This document shows, piece by piece, positions 40,062-51,325 of a DNA stretch of 64,000 bases. Location of the stretch: contig JAQJVL010000084.1 of assembly GCA_035578905.1 (NCBI GenBank), positions 789,001-853,000 on the forward strand. Direction: 5' to 3'. Below the pieces are notes generated by a model. The model was not told the origin of the DNA and did not search any database. It saw nothing but the letters and a program-made list of their open reading frames with translations. Made by a program: the position numbers and the translations under genes. Each line of letters begins with the position of its first letter. Positions within the stretch are counted from its first letter, which is position 1. Source of the DNA: Stictocephala bisonia. Its lineage: Eukaryota; Arthropoda; Insecta; Hemiptera; Membracidae.

Positions 40062-40253
40062 GATGACTGGCGAGCAAGGGTTCGGTCGCTAGACAAGCTG
40101 ACAGAATCGCTGAGGCAGCCTGAAGTAGCACGATTTGTGTCAGTGTCCAGCAAACACGCCGGACTTAGCCTGCTGATGTTCCTGCTGAAGCTGCTAACAG
40201 ATGATCGCAGTCAGCGTGTGATCTGCAGTTCCCTTCGAGCTATTCGAGCACTA
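40062..40253 (+). CDS. TOGARAM1: TOGARAM1 orthologue, exon a (start of TOG domain)
   Basis: A 64-codon exon with phase 0 at both ends. The acceptor is TTCGTTGTGTTTAG and the donor CTA|GTGAGT. The product begins DDWRARVRSLDKL and contains ARFVSVSSKHAGLSLLMFLL and TDDRSQRVICSSLRAIRAL, the first helical repeats of a TOG domain. TOGARAM1 (crescerin) binds tubulin and controls axonemal microtubule length in cilia. In insects this points to sensory cilia and sperm (family knowledge). The join to the next exons reproduces the order of the second TOG domain of vertebrate TOGARAM1 as I remember it. Earlier exons, including the start codon, must lie upstream, and I find no plausible one in 1-40061. Confidence 0.88.
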
Positions 40254-41745
40254 GTGAGTTTTCAGTTTGGCAGAGGATACAACAAAATGTGCTGTGATTT
40301 TTAACCCTTAACTGGTCACGTGGTGTCTTTTGAGACCCCAATAGATATTCCTTTTTTATTTTTCAGTTAAATAATATTTTATGTGTACTGTCATTTTAGG
40401 CATTCTAGTAATTTGGAATATATAACTAAACAAGTTTACGTGCAATATTTATGAAAGATTGTTTAACTTTTTTTATAAAAAATAAATGTAATATTTATTT
40501 TATAGACAGTATAAATATTAAACTTGTTAATAATGATAAATCAGAGCTTTTTTGAGCCCAGTAACTACAACATTCATAAAACAAAGAAATAAATTAATAT
40601 ATTTTTTTAAATTTATGTCAACTTAACACCTTACAAAAATCACTATTATTGTACTGTTGGTTTTAAAAATTTATAAAAAATACAACACGCTCATTAACAA
40701 CACCCATTCTGCTTCATTTTGATACAAAACATATAGCAGTGTCTAATTAAATAATTTTTAGTAATATATGTTTATAAACAAATTTATTATGAATTTTCTT
40801 TTGCTGGGGTTTCCCCACAAGACCAATTATGGCTGTAGAGTTCATGGGATCAGTTGAGGGTTAATAGTTTATGGTTTTTGAGCTGAGAAGTCTGAATGTA
40901 TATTTGTGTCTAAACAAGGCAGGACAGTGATTCTGTTAGAAATAAAATAATGCTCAGTTCAAATTTGTTTCTTCGAAGGTGTGAAACTTTTTTATTTTTG
41001 ACTCACAAATAAAATACTACTCTTCATTTAAATAGAATATTATCCCTCTATATGTGGTGTTTTACAAATTTACTATGATCCCCACCACCCCCCACCAAAG
41101 AAATATTACTACGCCTTCAGACAAACAGAGGTAGTTTGTAATCAAATCATCAAAGTAATCAATGATATTTGGAATTTGCCTTGTAAAAAAGGAAAAACTA
41201 AACTTGTTTGCTAATAATTAATATTTTAGTTGATATTCAATACATAATTTATCTGAGTTATTGTAAGATAGCATTACAGTAATTATTCCAATAATATTTA
41301 TATGCTCATGACTCTGCCAGTTACCCTATCTACATTGCTTCACTTATAAGGAATTTTATTTGGATTAATAAAATAATGAGATTCATAGAAAATTATTGTT
41401 TAAGCCCAACTTTGCTTAAAATATTTTGCAATTTAAAAGACTGGCAATGTAACAAAGAACTATAAATCAATTATTTTTTTATGAGTTCAATTCGCTACGG
41501 TATCAAGTCTTGTATTTCAAAGAAAAAAAAACTATTGTTAAAAATTAAAGAAATAACTTTCAAAATAAATATAAATGACTACTAGAAGAAGTGATGCAAG
41601 TAAGAAGTGATGTTTGCTGTTTGCTTGTAGTGTACTTTAGGAATATGTTGGGTCACCCTATTTGTGTTTTTTACAATTATGTAATTCAAATGTGATGTCT
41701 AAATAGTGGTAGGCTGTAAGTATGACAACTGTCTTTATTAATACA
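40254..41745. other. TOGARAM1 intron, first part
   Basis: AT-rich intron sequence. A C-rich patch lies at about 41078-41097. No element boundary was recognised before the SINE. Confidence 0.5.
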
Positions 41746-42016
41746 ATTGGTCGGTAGCGTAGTTGGTTCAATCCCAGTTTCATGTGCTAAAGGTTCTCAG
41801 TTCGATCCTAATCAGAGTCAATACATTTTGAGAAGGATCAGCTGATAATCACCGGCTTTTCATTTGTCATTGGGCTATTAATTCATGACACTTTCTAAGG
41901 AATAGTCGGTCTTAGTTTGTAACAATGACTACATTCGCTCGCCTACACTCATCACACTCATTTGAAATCCATATTCGCCCATATCTTGACGATCGGCGTC
42001 TTATGAATAAAAAAAA
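41746..42016 (+). mobile_element. tRNA-derived SINE, apparently full length
   Basis: The head has a polymerase III A box (GGTAGCGTAGTTGG, about 41754-41767) and B box (AGTTCGATCCT, about 41799-41809). The body includes CATTTGTCATTGGGCTATTA, and the 3' end GATCGGCGTCTTATGAATAA runs into an A run. Body copies without the head occur at 30735-30955 and 35690-35775, so this defines a family. A possible AATTG duplication flanks it, which is weak evidence. Confidence 0.85.
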
Positions 42017-42094
42017 GTAATTGAAATTCAAGTATAACGTGTCACAGAAAATATTAAAATAAATTTAAACACTACAAATTAACATTAAGCAAAA

Positions 42095-42430
42095 TGTTTG
42101 AGTGGGTGGGTGGGTCAATACCACTGTACGTGTACGGGTGAGCGAGTGGGTAAATACCAATGTATGTGTATAGGTGGGCGGGTGGGTTAATACCAATGTA
42201 CATGTATGGATAGGGGGTGGGTCAATACCAATGTACATGTATGGGTGGGCGGGTGGGTCGATAACACTGTACGTGTAAGGGTGGGTGGTAGGGTCATTAC
42301 GACTGTATGTGTATGGATGGTTGGGAGGTTCATTACGTCCGTACATGTATGGGTGAGTGGGAGGGTCATTACCACTGTACGTGTATGGGTGAGTGGGAGG
42401 GTCATTACCACTGTACGTATGTGTGTGTAT
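42095..42430 (+). repeat. Dispersed G-rich minisatellite, locus 4 (about nine units)
   Basis: Units of about 36 bp: TGTACGTGTATGGGTGGGC followed by GGGTGGGTCAATACCAC. Perfect G-quadruplex-type tracts such as GGGTGGGCGGGTGGG occur at about 42242-42256. Located in a TOGARAM1 intron, with the G-rich strand equal to the sense strand. Confidence 0.93.
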
Positions 42431-43379
42431 TCCGATGAAATGAAAGCCATTTGGATTATGATTATCATTTTATACAAGAGGATTAGTTTAAATATGAAAT
42501 AATGGGATTTAGTGTAAATTTCTTTATAAAAAAACTTCCAGGAATAACTTCAGCGACTTAATATTATAATAAATTCAATAAATATTATACTTGCACACTC
42601 TATAGCACACATGCATGCTTGGATACTTGCCTAATTCTCAATCCTCGTTGCATAATTAGTTGATGGGTATAACGCAGGTTTCTGCTATTTTGAGGTTGTT
42701 TAATTTCATTTGGTACAGACAGACAGCTGTCACTGAACTACAGCAAACTCAAGTGACATCCAGATATTGCCTAAGTGTTCAAGTTACATTAGAAGCAGAA
42801 GGAGACTTAGTTCTAAACTCAACTCAACTACTAAACCAATATCCTGCTTCTAAAATCAAATGATGTTTCAACTGAAGTTGTCTTAAAGGCTGCATTATCT
42901 CCACCTTTGGCAGATAAATAAAATATTGAACGATGTACGTTATATCGTAAATAATTTTCAGTACAGTTGATTAAATTTAATAAATAACTAAAATGTATAT
43001 GAACACTGTAAAATCCAATAACCTTAAATATTGCACATATTACCTGCACATTTTATTATTAAATACTACATCGCTGTGTTGTTACAAATTGCAAATTGTA
43101 CATGTAAAATTGACTAAGGATCAAGCGTTAATGTTTAAAAACTGTATATAAATTTGATTTTAAAATAATTCAGCCTGAAAGAGGGTACAGTTAGCTTACT
43201 GCGAAACTGGTAAAACCCAACTTCATATCTTAGAGAAACTAGAATTGATTCCGAATCCGATCAAAAGTAAAGAAGTGTTGGAAGGGTAATGAATCCTGAC
43301 AGTTTGTTGGGCTACTAATGAATGAAAATTACTAAATGAGTTAGACCAAAGGCTACTAAGTAAATTAATGTTGTCACAG
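42431..43379. other. Intron sequence, nothing recognised
   Basis: AT-rich. Open frames of 67-72 codons here have no recognised similarity. Confidence 0.45.
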
Positions 43380-43583
43380 GTGCTGGCTTTGCCAGTGGCA
43401 GACCTCCTCCATGAGTTGCCCGCTGTCGTACCTGGGATAGTACGCCACCTGGGAGGTGGAGCGAGTGTGGCAGTCAAATTAGAAGCTGTTGAAGCTGTAA
43501 AAGCAGTGATGCGTTCCATCAGGCCTGCTCCATTTATCGAAGTACTATTCAGTGAGAACTGTTTTTACTCTAAGATCTCCAGG
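43380..43583 (+). CDS. TOGARAM1: TOGARAM1 orthologue, exon b (TOG domain, middle)
   Basis: 68 codons with phase 0 at both ends. The acceptor is ATGTTGTCACAG and the donor AGG|GTGAGT. The product contains VADLLHELPAVVPGIVRHL and ASVAVKLEAVEAVKAVMRS, typical amphipathic TOG helices, and ends SENCFYSKISR. It aligns with the part of the vertebrate TOG domain where the array of repeats reaches the conserved 'IKQEYMKIFLKLMKEVGPQQ' position (recalled, approximate). The exon is GC-richer than its introns. Splicing to exon a and exon c keeps the frame. Confidence 0.88.
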
Positions 43584-43620
43584 GTGAGTAGTAGTTGTTA
43601 GGATATGTTCAGAGAAAGTA

Positions 43621-43628
43621 AAGGTTAT
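43621..43628. repeat. 8-bp target-site duplication of hAT-type element (AAGGTTAT), left
   Basis: Repeated exactly at 48795-48802. Confidence 0.92.
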
Positions 43629-44254
43629 CAGTGGCGGATCCAGAGAGGGGCTATAGCCCCCCCCCCTTGGTTGTCAAATTCACACTGGATAAAACAGTGG
43701 TTTATTACACAATTTTAATTTTTTTAAATAAGTAATTCGTTTCTTTGAATAAAATATGTTGTGAACAATCTGGATAAATTTGTAAAATATAAAATAAAAG
43801 TATTAATATTTTGAAAATTATAACCTGTAGCCAACCCAGAAATAAATAAGTAGCCGTATTAATACGTCAATGATCCATTACCAGTCGCAGACGCTTCACG
43901 AAAAACGCCAAAAATATGCGTTTCTATTTCAATGATTCGGCCCGTAATAATTATCATATCATAACACTTGAAGTGTCATTTGATATATGAAGGCCTGACA
44001 TAGTGGACCATTAGTTGGTTTTTGTAAAAAATAGAATATTTTTATAATTTTTTACAGTTGAGTGTGTGAAACTTTAAAAATATAATTATGTTAATCATTA
44101 GGTATTTATACTATTGTGTCTGTGGACAGCATTCCATTATTCTCAGCAATTTTTAATTAAAAAAACTCAAAATATCAACTTTTGTCCCACTAGATCAGGT
44201 CTCCACTTATAGTTCAGTTGAATTAAAACGCATGTTTTAGCCCGTGGACGATTC

Positions 44255-44535
44255 GTTGGTAATCTGTTGTCATTAGCAGCCCACTGTGAGACAATGATTA
44301 GGGACTGTTTGGTGCTTCAGTTACGCCTTTTAGAAATTTGGTTTCAGCAGGATGAGACTACTTGCCACACATCCGGACACTCGTGATTTTTTTACGTCAG
44401 TTGTTTCTGGGATGCTTGATTTTGCGATTTGGTTATGTTCTGTGAGCTACGCGATCCCCCAGATCGTACGTATTACTTTTGGTTATTGGGCGATCTGAAT
44501 AGTAAATTGTTTTGTCGAAGCTCCCAGATATAGCT
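44255..44535 (+). pseudogene. Mariner-like transposase fragment
   Basis: Broken frame encoding LEIWFQQDETTCHTSGHS, then after shifts ELRDPPDRTYYFWLLGDLNSKLF. This corresponds to the WFQQDGATCHTS...W P.R..DLT..DYFLWG.LKS.V region of mariner-type transposases. The second catalytic Asp (QQD) remains, but the segment is full of frame breaks and has no ends. Confidence 0.75.
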
Positions 44536-44540
44536 GAATT

Positions 44541-44942
44541 TAAGAGTTTGCAGAGGCTGTCTGCCATGTTGGTTTTAATCCCATAAGATCAATGTTATTT
44601 TCGAACCGGACATACGATCATGCATATTCTAATGAAACAGTTATTTTTAAATGGATTTATCCCAAACAAATTGCAATCAGTGTGTTGGAATTGCTTTGCG
44701 AATTCCTAATTAGTTTTATATAAAAAATATGAAAAATATTTTGTTTGAAGTTTTTATTTTCACATATTTTTCAAAACTTTGCGTATGTATTCAAAATATC
44801 AAAAGCAAATCCAATGTGCAGTATGAAACCACATACTCAACTTTTGGTCCATAAATAATGAAAAAATATGCATTTGCAAAAAAATAAATATTGTTCTTAT
44901 GGATTAAAACCAACATGGCCGAAAGCCTCTGCAGACTCTTAA
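44541..44942. mobile_element. Small inverted-repeat (MITE-like) element, copy 1
   Basis: Begins AAGAGTTTGCAGAGGCTGTC and CCATGTTGGTTTTAATCC (to about 44588) and ends with the inverse GGATTAAAACCAACATGG and GCCTCTGCAGACTCTTAAG (about 44899-44942). The inside is AT-rich and non-coding. Confidence 0.8.
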
Positions 44943-45548
44943 GTAGTGCATAACAAATTAGGTACCTGCTATTCCTTTACCGATGTCACAAAAAGTATAG
45001 TTGGCCTAAGATTTTTGAAACTTTGGCCCTGGCATCGTGTATTAGACTGTGTGATAACACGGGGCTGGCTGAACAAAACATAATTTCGTTCCCACGGCCG
45101 TTACACATATGGATTACCATATTTTACAGGAAGAAATGACAATTACAAAAGTACCAAGTTGTATTTAATGTACAACTAACGAATTTCCATCAGCGTTTAT
45201 ATGAAAACCTTGTTTAATTCATCAACAAATCGTGACATAACATTGTCGATATGCTAAGATTTTTTAAATTTTTGGTCAGGGAAGTTTAACCAACGTAAAA
45301 AACTTGCTTAGTCACTAGTTTTGTAACTAACCAAAGTATTTAATAAATCAATAACGAAACCTCTAAGACTTAGGTCTATAGTTTTCTTACAATAGAGCTT
45401 AAAAGTTTAATCTTTTAGGCATTTTAGCGCATCGAATCTAGTCATTTACATTGTGTGCGTCCGTATTTTGATGTGTTCGAATGACGGCTGTTGGAACATG
45501 GGTGATTGGGCGCTCTGACAGTATTGACATTGACTCCTGTCCCACTAG

Positions 45549-45590
45549 ACAGGACCAAAGTTAGTGGTCCCCCACTAACTTTGGTCCTGT
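45549..45590. repeat. Perfect 19-bp-stem hairpin
   Basis: ACAGGACCAAAGTTAGTGG and its exact inverse complement are separated by 4 nt. There is no T-run, and this is a eukaryotic intron, so I do not call it a terminator. It could be a remnant of a foldback element. Confidence 0.85.
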
Positions 45591-45856
45591 ATTAATATAA
45601 TCCAAATGAATTTTTAGATAATATACCCTTATATTTGATTGATACAACAAAACAACTATAAATATATCTGGGTCTAAAAATGATATAATTGTTAATGTGG
45701 ATTTTGATTATAACATCACTTCATCAAGTAAAACAAATTGCCTATACTTAAGTACTACCGTTAAATAGTAGTAATTTAACAGCTACTATTTAACAGCTTC
45801 AAGTAAACTGTTCTGATCAAAAATTATACTTCATGGAAGACAATAATTACTACAAG

Positions 45857-46012
45857 TGGTATTGACCCACCCGCCCGCCCATACACGTACAGTGGTATTG
45901 ACCCACCCGCCCACCCATACACGTACAGTGGTATTGACCCACCCGCCCACCCACACACCTACAGTGGTATTGACCCACCCACCCACCCATACACGTACAG
46001 TGGTGTTGAAAA
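45857..46012 (-). repeat. Dispersed G-rich minisatellite, locus 5a (C-rich orientation)
   Basis: Four nearly perfect 36-bp units of GTGGTATTGACCCACCCGCC followed by CACCCATACACGTACA. It faces an inverted partial array at 46056-46140 across a 12-bp-stem hairpin. Confidence 0.95.
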
Positions 46013-46021
46013 AAACAGACT

Positions 46022-46052
46022 ATATTGTATGACACATATAGTCATACAATAT
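46022..46052. repeat. Hairpin at minisatellite orientation switch
   Basis: ATATTGTATGAC, a 7-nt loop, then GTCATACAATAT, a perfect 12-bp stem. The minisatellite runs C-rich to its left and G-rich to its right. Confidence 0.88.
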
Positions 46053-46055
46053 GAC

Positions 46056-46140
46056 TGTATGTGTATGAGTGGGCAGGTGTGACAATATCACTGTACATGT
46101 ATGGGTGGGTGGCGCGTCAATATGACTGTACGTGTATGGG
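46056..46140 (+). repeat. Dispersed G-rich minisatellite, locus 5b (G-rich orientation)
   Basis: About two and a half units with CTGTACATGTATGGGTGGGT, oriented opposite to 45857-46012. Confidence 0.88.
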
Positions 46141-46309
46141 TGTAATGATAATTGGAATGTAACTGCAAGTTTGTAGAAAATATGGCAAGCCTTTGTAGAC
46201 ACGAATGGAGGTACATGAGAATCATTAAATGCCAAAATGATAAAATATTTGAGTTGTATTTTCAATATTAAACTATTTTTTTTTTTTATTTTTTTATTTA
46301 TTAACCAAA

Positions 46310-48765
46310 AGTTGTGTATGAAGTTTCATTTAAAACGTTATCATACTGTGCATTGGGTATGATTTTGATATTTTGAATACCATTGAGTTTGCTTTTCATA
46401 TTTTGAATTCAGGAAACTAGTTTAAAGAAATGGGTGAAAATAAAAACTTCAAACGAAGAATTTTTTATATTTTTTTCTGAAAAAGTAATTAGAAATTTGC
46501 ATAGCAATTCCAACGAGCAATTTCATTTTTGATCAAATACAATATGTTGTACCGGGTCTTGGACCGGTACAGTTTCGTTTTTTTTCGTCATTGTCTGCCA
46601 GGCTGCCTGAGATTCGTTTTTGCCCTGCGTTTCGCGTAGTTGGTAGCCGTTGGCCCAGTTCCGTTTCGTTCCGTGTTCCAGCAGCTTCGGTCAGGTTGGC
46701 CTGTCTGTTCAGTCTAGATTGTTCTAGAAGAGTTCTACTCGGCCGAACCTCCTTACCATGTTTGGCTAGACAAACTAAAACGTAAGTGTTCATTTTGTAA
46801 GTTTTAATATCTAATCACCCTTTTGGTGAAAATACTTTTGTTTAAATAATATTAATCGTTCTTACTTGTGTTTTCAGAGTTTTGTTAAATTTATATTCTT
46901 TGTCTAGATGTTTTAACCTAGGTTCGAGCCATGTGCTCATTGTTACCTTTTTGACTTTAATTGCTTTATTATCTCTGGTTTCATATTTAATAGTAGTTCT
47001 GTATAATGTTTTGTTGAGCCTTTTTAAGTTGCAGTTACCGATTTACCATCTTTTTGTTCATGGACAATAACCTAGCCTATCTTTAGTTTGATTTTCATGT
47101 TATGACAGATTGCTCATGTTTCAATAGCCTAGTTCTCAGTTTGTCATTTTTAGTTCCATATACGTAATTAATTCTTTTATAATTTGTTAATTTGTAATTT
47201 GTCTTAAATCTGTTTTCCAACATAATTTTTCATAGCCTAAAGTTAATCTCTCCCTCCAATCATGTATAAGTTTGTCTCTTCATGTTAAGTTTTGTTAAAT
47301 CAGGCACCCTTATATTTTTAGTTGTTATGTGTAATATTTTGTTGTGATGGCTGGACTGTATTTGATGTGCTGTGTGTTGTGCCTTACAGTCCAGGGTCCT
47401 TGAGTGGGACGTTCAGCCCTCGGCCTGCCGTCCGGGGATTGTCTACCATCCACACTGCCAGCCTGGCCTGAGGACCATGTATAGAGGCCATTGGTGACCC
47501 TGCTGCCCCACCTACATCTTTGGGTATGAGTCTTCTGTCCTCAGGTCAGTGCTTTCCTTGTCGTTTTCCCGGCGGCTGAGCTGGGGGTGGTTACCTATTT
47601 GAAGTAAATAAAAACCAGAGAAAAAAAAAGCAAAATACATCAAAGGGAAAGTGTAAAGAAAAAAATGGTGATGAACAATGGATTATTAGGCCTAGGCCTA
47701 GGAACTGGCCATGAACTTGTACAGTGTTGGCAGGAAACACAGCCATGGGGTTTCAATTTTTTTTATTTTTTTTTAATCGAAAAGAAGGGTTTTTAAAATA
47801 TAAAAAAATTTTGTGTTAATATTTATTATTGTTGTTAATCTTTAGTTTATTTTATTGTTATAGTGATTCAAATTTTTTATATTTTGTTAGGCCCTACTGT
47901 TAAACTATAGTATTATTTATTTATATGTTTAGGCCTAGTTATTGTTATTTATTTTTGTTTGTTAAGTGTATTAGGGGTGCTTGGAAGTGAATTTTTACTC
48001 GAACGGTACCGTGTTATATTTTCTTTTAAATTGTTTAATTTTTCAACTCACCAAAAGGGGATTATGATGCTTTTGCTTAACTTAATTCGGAGCTGCCCCG
48101 GGATTCCGGCTTACTCCCGGGCCTCGGTGGAATCAAGGGATGTGGGCCAAATTGCCGGCTTAATTGACGATACCAAAATTTTTGTTTCCAGAAGTTTTCT
48201 AAATTTTTCACTTTTATTTTGGGGTTATCTAAATTTGTTTCTTAATGGTCATTTTTAAATTGTTAATAATTTGTCTTACGTTTTGGGGTGTCTCAGGCTA
48301 AACTGCAGATAGGCCATACAGTTTGTTAATTGTAGTTTTGGTATTTGTAGCGTTAAGTGTTTTGGTAGCTTTTGTCGTTATATTGTTAAATTTGGTGTTT
48401 ATTGTTATTTATTTAATTACGAATTAATATTGTGGCCTTCTGCCTATTTTATATTGTGGCCTTCTGCCGTTTTTGTTTTATTGTTTGTTTATTTGGCAAA
48501 TGAAATCAGTTTTGCTCAGCTGCCGAGTGTTATTTTGACCCTCCAACTGCCACCCGTGATCCCATCGCTCGACTTGTTTTGAGCCATCCCCCAGTTGGCA
48601 CGCTTTCCAGCTTTGGTGGGGGGGGATGGGTCTCAATGTTTAGGAAAATACCTTTAAAAATAACTGTTTAATTTAAATACGCATGATCGTATGCCCGGTT
48701 TGAAAATAACATTGTTCTTATGGGATTAAAACTAACATGACCGACAGCCTCTGCAAACTTAGCCC
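46310..48765 (-). mobile_element. MITE-like element, copy 2 (inverted, interrupted by LTR-like insert)
   Basis: The reverse complement of 48765-48640 matches 44548-44640 (TTTGCAGAGGCTGTC, CATACGATCATGC, AACAGTTATTTTTAAA). The reverse complement of 46510-46320 matches 44680-44830 (TTGGAATTGCT, GTTTGAAGTTTTTATTTTCAC, quoted in part, ATTCAAAATATCAAAA). The two halves are separated by the 2.1-kb insert 46548-48635. Confidence 0.75.
46548..48635. mobile_element. Probable solo LTR or LTR-type insert, 2.1 kb, TG...CA ends
   Basis: The sequence starts TGTACCGGGTCTTGG and ends ATGGGTCTCA. It is flanked by ATGT at 46544-46547 and 48636-48639, and it interrupts the MITE-like copy. It holds a GC-rich patch (46550-46790), donor- and acceptor-like sites and no long frame. 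TG...CA ends with a 4-bp duplication fit an LTR (Gypsy or BEL range), but 2.1 kb is long and no second LTR, primer-binding site or gag-pol is visible. The orientation is undetermined. Confidence 0.5.
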
Positions 48766-48794
48766 CCCTTGACTAAATCCTGGATCCGCCACTG

Positions 48795-48802
48795 AAGGTT
48801 AT
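48795..48802. repeat. 8-bp target-site duplication of hAT-type element, right
   Basis: AAGGTTAT, identical to 43621-43628. Confidence 0.92.
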
Positions 48803-49704
48803 TCGTGTTATCCCTTCACGTCACACTCTATGCTCATAGTACATAGGATTGGAGTTAGTAATGGGAGAAAACTATTTTATGACTTCAACTTAGTAGTTGC
48901 AAATTTATAAATATTTAACACAATTACAGTCATAAAATGGTACATATATAGATAGATTTTCTATAGAAGAGTTTGTGGAGGGTAAACACACTGCCTTGCA
49001 ACTGAGTCATGGATACTAGCAAGCTCCACCTTGGACATCACTGGTGTGATCAAGCGTGCACATCAGAGAACGAAAAATATAAGTAGAAAGCGCATGGACA
49101 TTTTTAACATGATAGACTTTTAGCCAATACCATAGTAAACAACATAAGTATACATTACAAAATGAAAACATTATTATGAAAGTAAGACTGTATCAGCTAT
49201 GACAGTGCCTTAGAACTTCAAGTGTGCGGAGGAGTATGGGGAGGGGTCTCTCAGCACAAGTCAGCATGGGAGCTGCCTAAACTTACTCTCCATACCCGCT
49301 TCCATCTCAAACAGATTGCTCTATAGGGAGAAAAATATATAGATCTGAAAAGTCAAATTTCTAAATAGAAAAATAAGTTTAATAGTTTTTATTTTATCAA
49401 CTGAAATGTTTTTATAACATTATTTTATTTTTTACAACCACCTTACTTTTAACATATTTTAAAATATAATAAGAGTTTGATTTGATTTGTATTCGCTAAT
49501 TTTATTCTTCTTTCTTTAATCAAACCTAATAATAAAATTGTAATCGAATGAAAATGCTTAATCTGTACACCACTCACTTGCTGACTCATCAACAACTCTC
49601 CAAAACTATACACCCCATGTCAGTCAGCATCCCTTATAAACCAAGCTTTTCCCGACCAGTTGAATGTTTTGTGATCAGGTTCTTACTCTCACAACATTGA
49701 TTAA
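48803..49704. other. Intron sequence, nothing recognised
   Basis: AT-rich with a few GC-richer patches (about 49190-49320). No coding or element signature. Confidence 0.45.
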
Positions 49705-49862
49705 ATATTTTTTTTAATCTCAATTCAGTTCACGTAGGCCTACAGCAGGCTTGTGCATGAACTTTAACAAGTGAAGTATCAACCGTTGGCTCAGTGGGGA
49801 TTCGAACCTTGGACATTGCCCTCCGCAGTCTGAAGCCTTAGCCACTGAGCCACTATGCAGGC
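49705..49862 (-). mobile_element. tRNA-derived SINE of a second family
   Basis: On the minus strand the head has A box TGGCTCAGTGG and B box GGTTCGAATCC, both near-perfect polymerase III promoter matches. A short body containing GTAGGCCTACGTGAAC follows and ends with an A-rich tail near 49705-49720. The A-box segment and CCACTGAGCCA after the B box are exact inverse complements, which is not a normal tRNA cloverleaf. I therefore call it a SINE and not a tRNA gene. Confidence 0.75.
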
Positions 49863-51325
49863 ATAAAATAAAAAGAAAACTGTGGTGTTAGTGTACTTTT
49901 CTTCTTAGGTAAGTTTGGTGATGTTCTATCTCTCATAAAATACTAATCCCTGTCCTAGTGCCCTTTAACCTAACCTGTATTTATAAACTATACATTATAG
50001 TTTATAATTATCTCTATTTTTCGTAGAGATAAACCTAAACAATTATTTCATTGATTCAATTTTAAAATACTATTGAAAACAATATTGTAATAATTTTTAG
50101 TACGTAGTTTTAATTGTTTAGCACACTATGTTGGAGGCACAGAGTAAGTAATACATTTACTCTGTGTTGGTGGTCTCCCTCTGACGTCACAGCTCAGCTT
50201 ATATAGATAGACCATATGAGAATGAAGCAACCTGTTGTATAGAAGCCTTGGGTTTACCACACCTTGGAGCAATTTTCTCAAATCTCTTATATTGTGTAAT
50301 TTTTCAACTGTATTGGCTGGTTTTAACCATTGTGGAATAATACTTATGTGATTTGAAAGAAATATGTAACTATTGGTGGTAACATATTTGATGGATCTGA
50401 TAACTCAAGATATCTAACAAGACAAAATTTACATGTGTAATTTATGTCAATATGCAAATGTAATACATGCTTTGAACTCAAGGGTTTAAGTATACGTTTT
50501 CATTGCATTGTTTAATTCTTATACTAAATGAAAAAAATGACAATAGTCAATAAATAAATAAGAATATTACAATATGCTCCAAGATTCATAAAGCAACTGC
50601 ACCTAATGATTTTTTGAAAGGCTTTTGCTTATCAAATTCTAACATCCATGCACAGTTTAACTTTTAAAAATAACTTAAGTGGAGAGGTAATTTTTTTACT
50701 AGTAAAATCACTTCCTCAATCAAGTATTTGAATAATTTATCCTATTCTGAAATTTAGAGAAGGAATGTTAATTTCAAAGGATTTTCACACAGGAAAAAGT
50801 TCCGGACAGAACACAGCAAAAACAGCACAGGTAAAACAGTGTTTAAGTCATGGACAGATAAAACAGCAAGGACTTAAATGGGTGTTCAGTTTTCAAGTTA
50901 TCATTGTGAGAGATTACCAAAATACTACAACATTTTAATTCACATTCTGAAGGGCAATTTCTTGTTCCATGACCTTAGGTGGGGTTCAAGGTTTGATCCG
51001 AATTACATGTTTGAACATGATAACCAAATTCATTTGATAGAATTAACAAACTTCTTTATTGAAGCAAAATTATAGCAAAAATTGCCTTTTCTTAGATTTA
51101 ACCTCAAATTATTTGCAAATCAGATCAATTAAACCTGAAGCCAAGGTTATAAGGTCAACCTGTTAGTTAACCATATGCATACTTTGCCTCCAAATATGGA
51201 AATCCATAGGATTTGGCCACTGTGCATATATCGTTGTCGTTAGTTTTAAGTGTTGTTTAGAATACACTCCTCTAACTAAAAAGTCCATAATTTAAAAATG
51301 CTTGAGCCTCACTGAACTGTTGCAG
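49863..51325. other. Intron sequence, nothing recognised
   Basis: AT-rich. A small inverted repeat (CACAGAGTAA...TTTACTCTGTG) lies at about 50141-50170. No gene signal. Confidence 0.45.

Larger units (their letters stand above)
43629..48794. mobile_element. hAT-type DNA transposon, 5.2 kb, with nested elements
   Basis: Terminal inverted repeats start CAGTGGCGGATCCAG at 43629 and end CTGGATCCGCCACTG at 48794, flanked by an 8-bp duplication. Both are hAT hallmarks. Subterminal C/G runs (CTATAGCCCCCCC on the left, TTAGCCCCCCTTG on the right) are also mirrored. I find no hAT transposase, so the copy is non-autonomous or gutted. Inside are a mariner transposase fragment, two inverted copies of a smaller repeat, a two-orientation minisatellite and a probable solo LTR. 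It occupies most of the intron between TOGARAM1 exons b and c. Confidence 0.9.

Noticed and set aside
45549..45590. A transcription terminator
   Set aside because: It is a strong hairpin but lies in a eukaryotic intron inside a transposon, with no T-run. Rho-independent termination does not apply.
46591..46793. Short GC-rich open frames on both strands
   Set aside because: They lie in the GC-rich part of the LTR-like insert, with no recognised protein family.
49780..49862. A functional tRNA gene on the minus strand
   Set aside because: The A and B boxes are good, but there is no cloverleaf. The A-box segment pairs with sequence after the B box, and an A-rich-tailed body follows.
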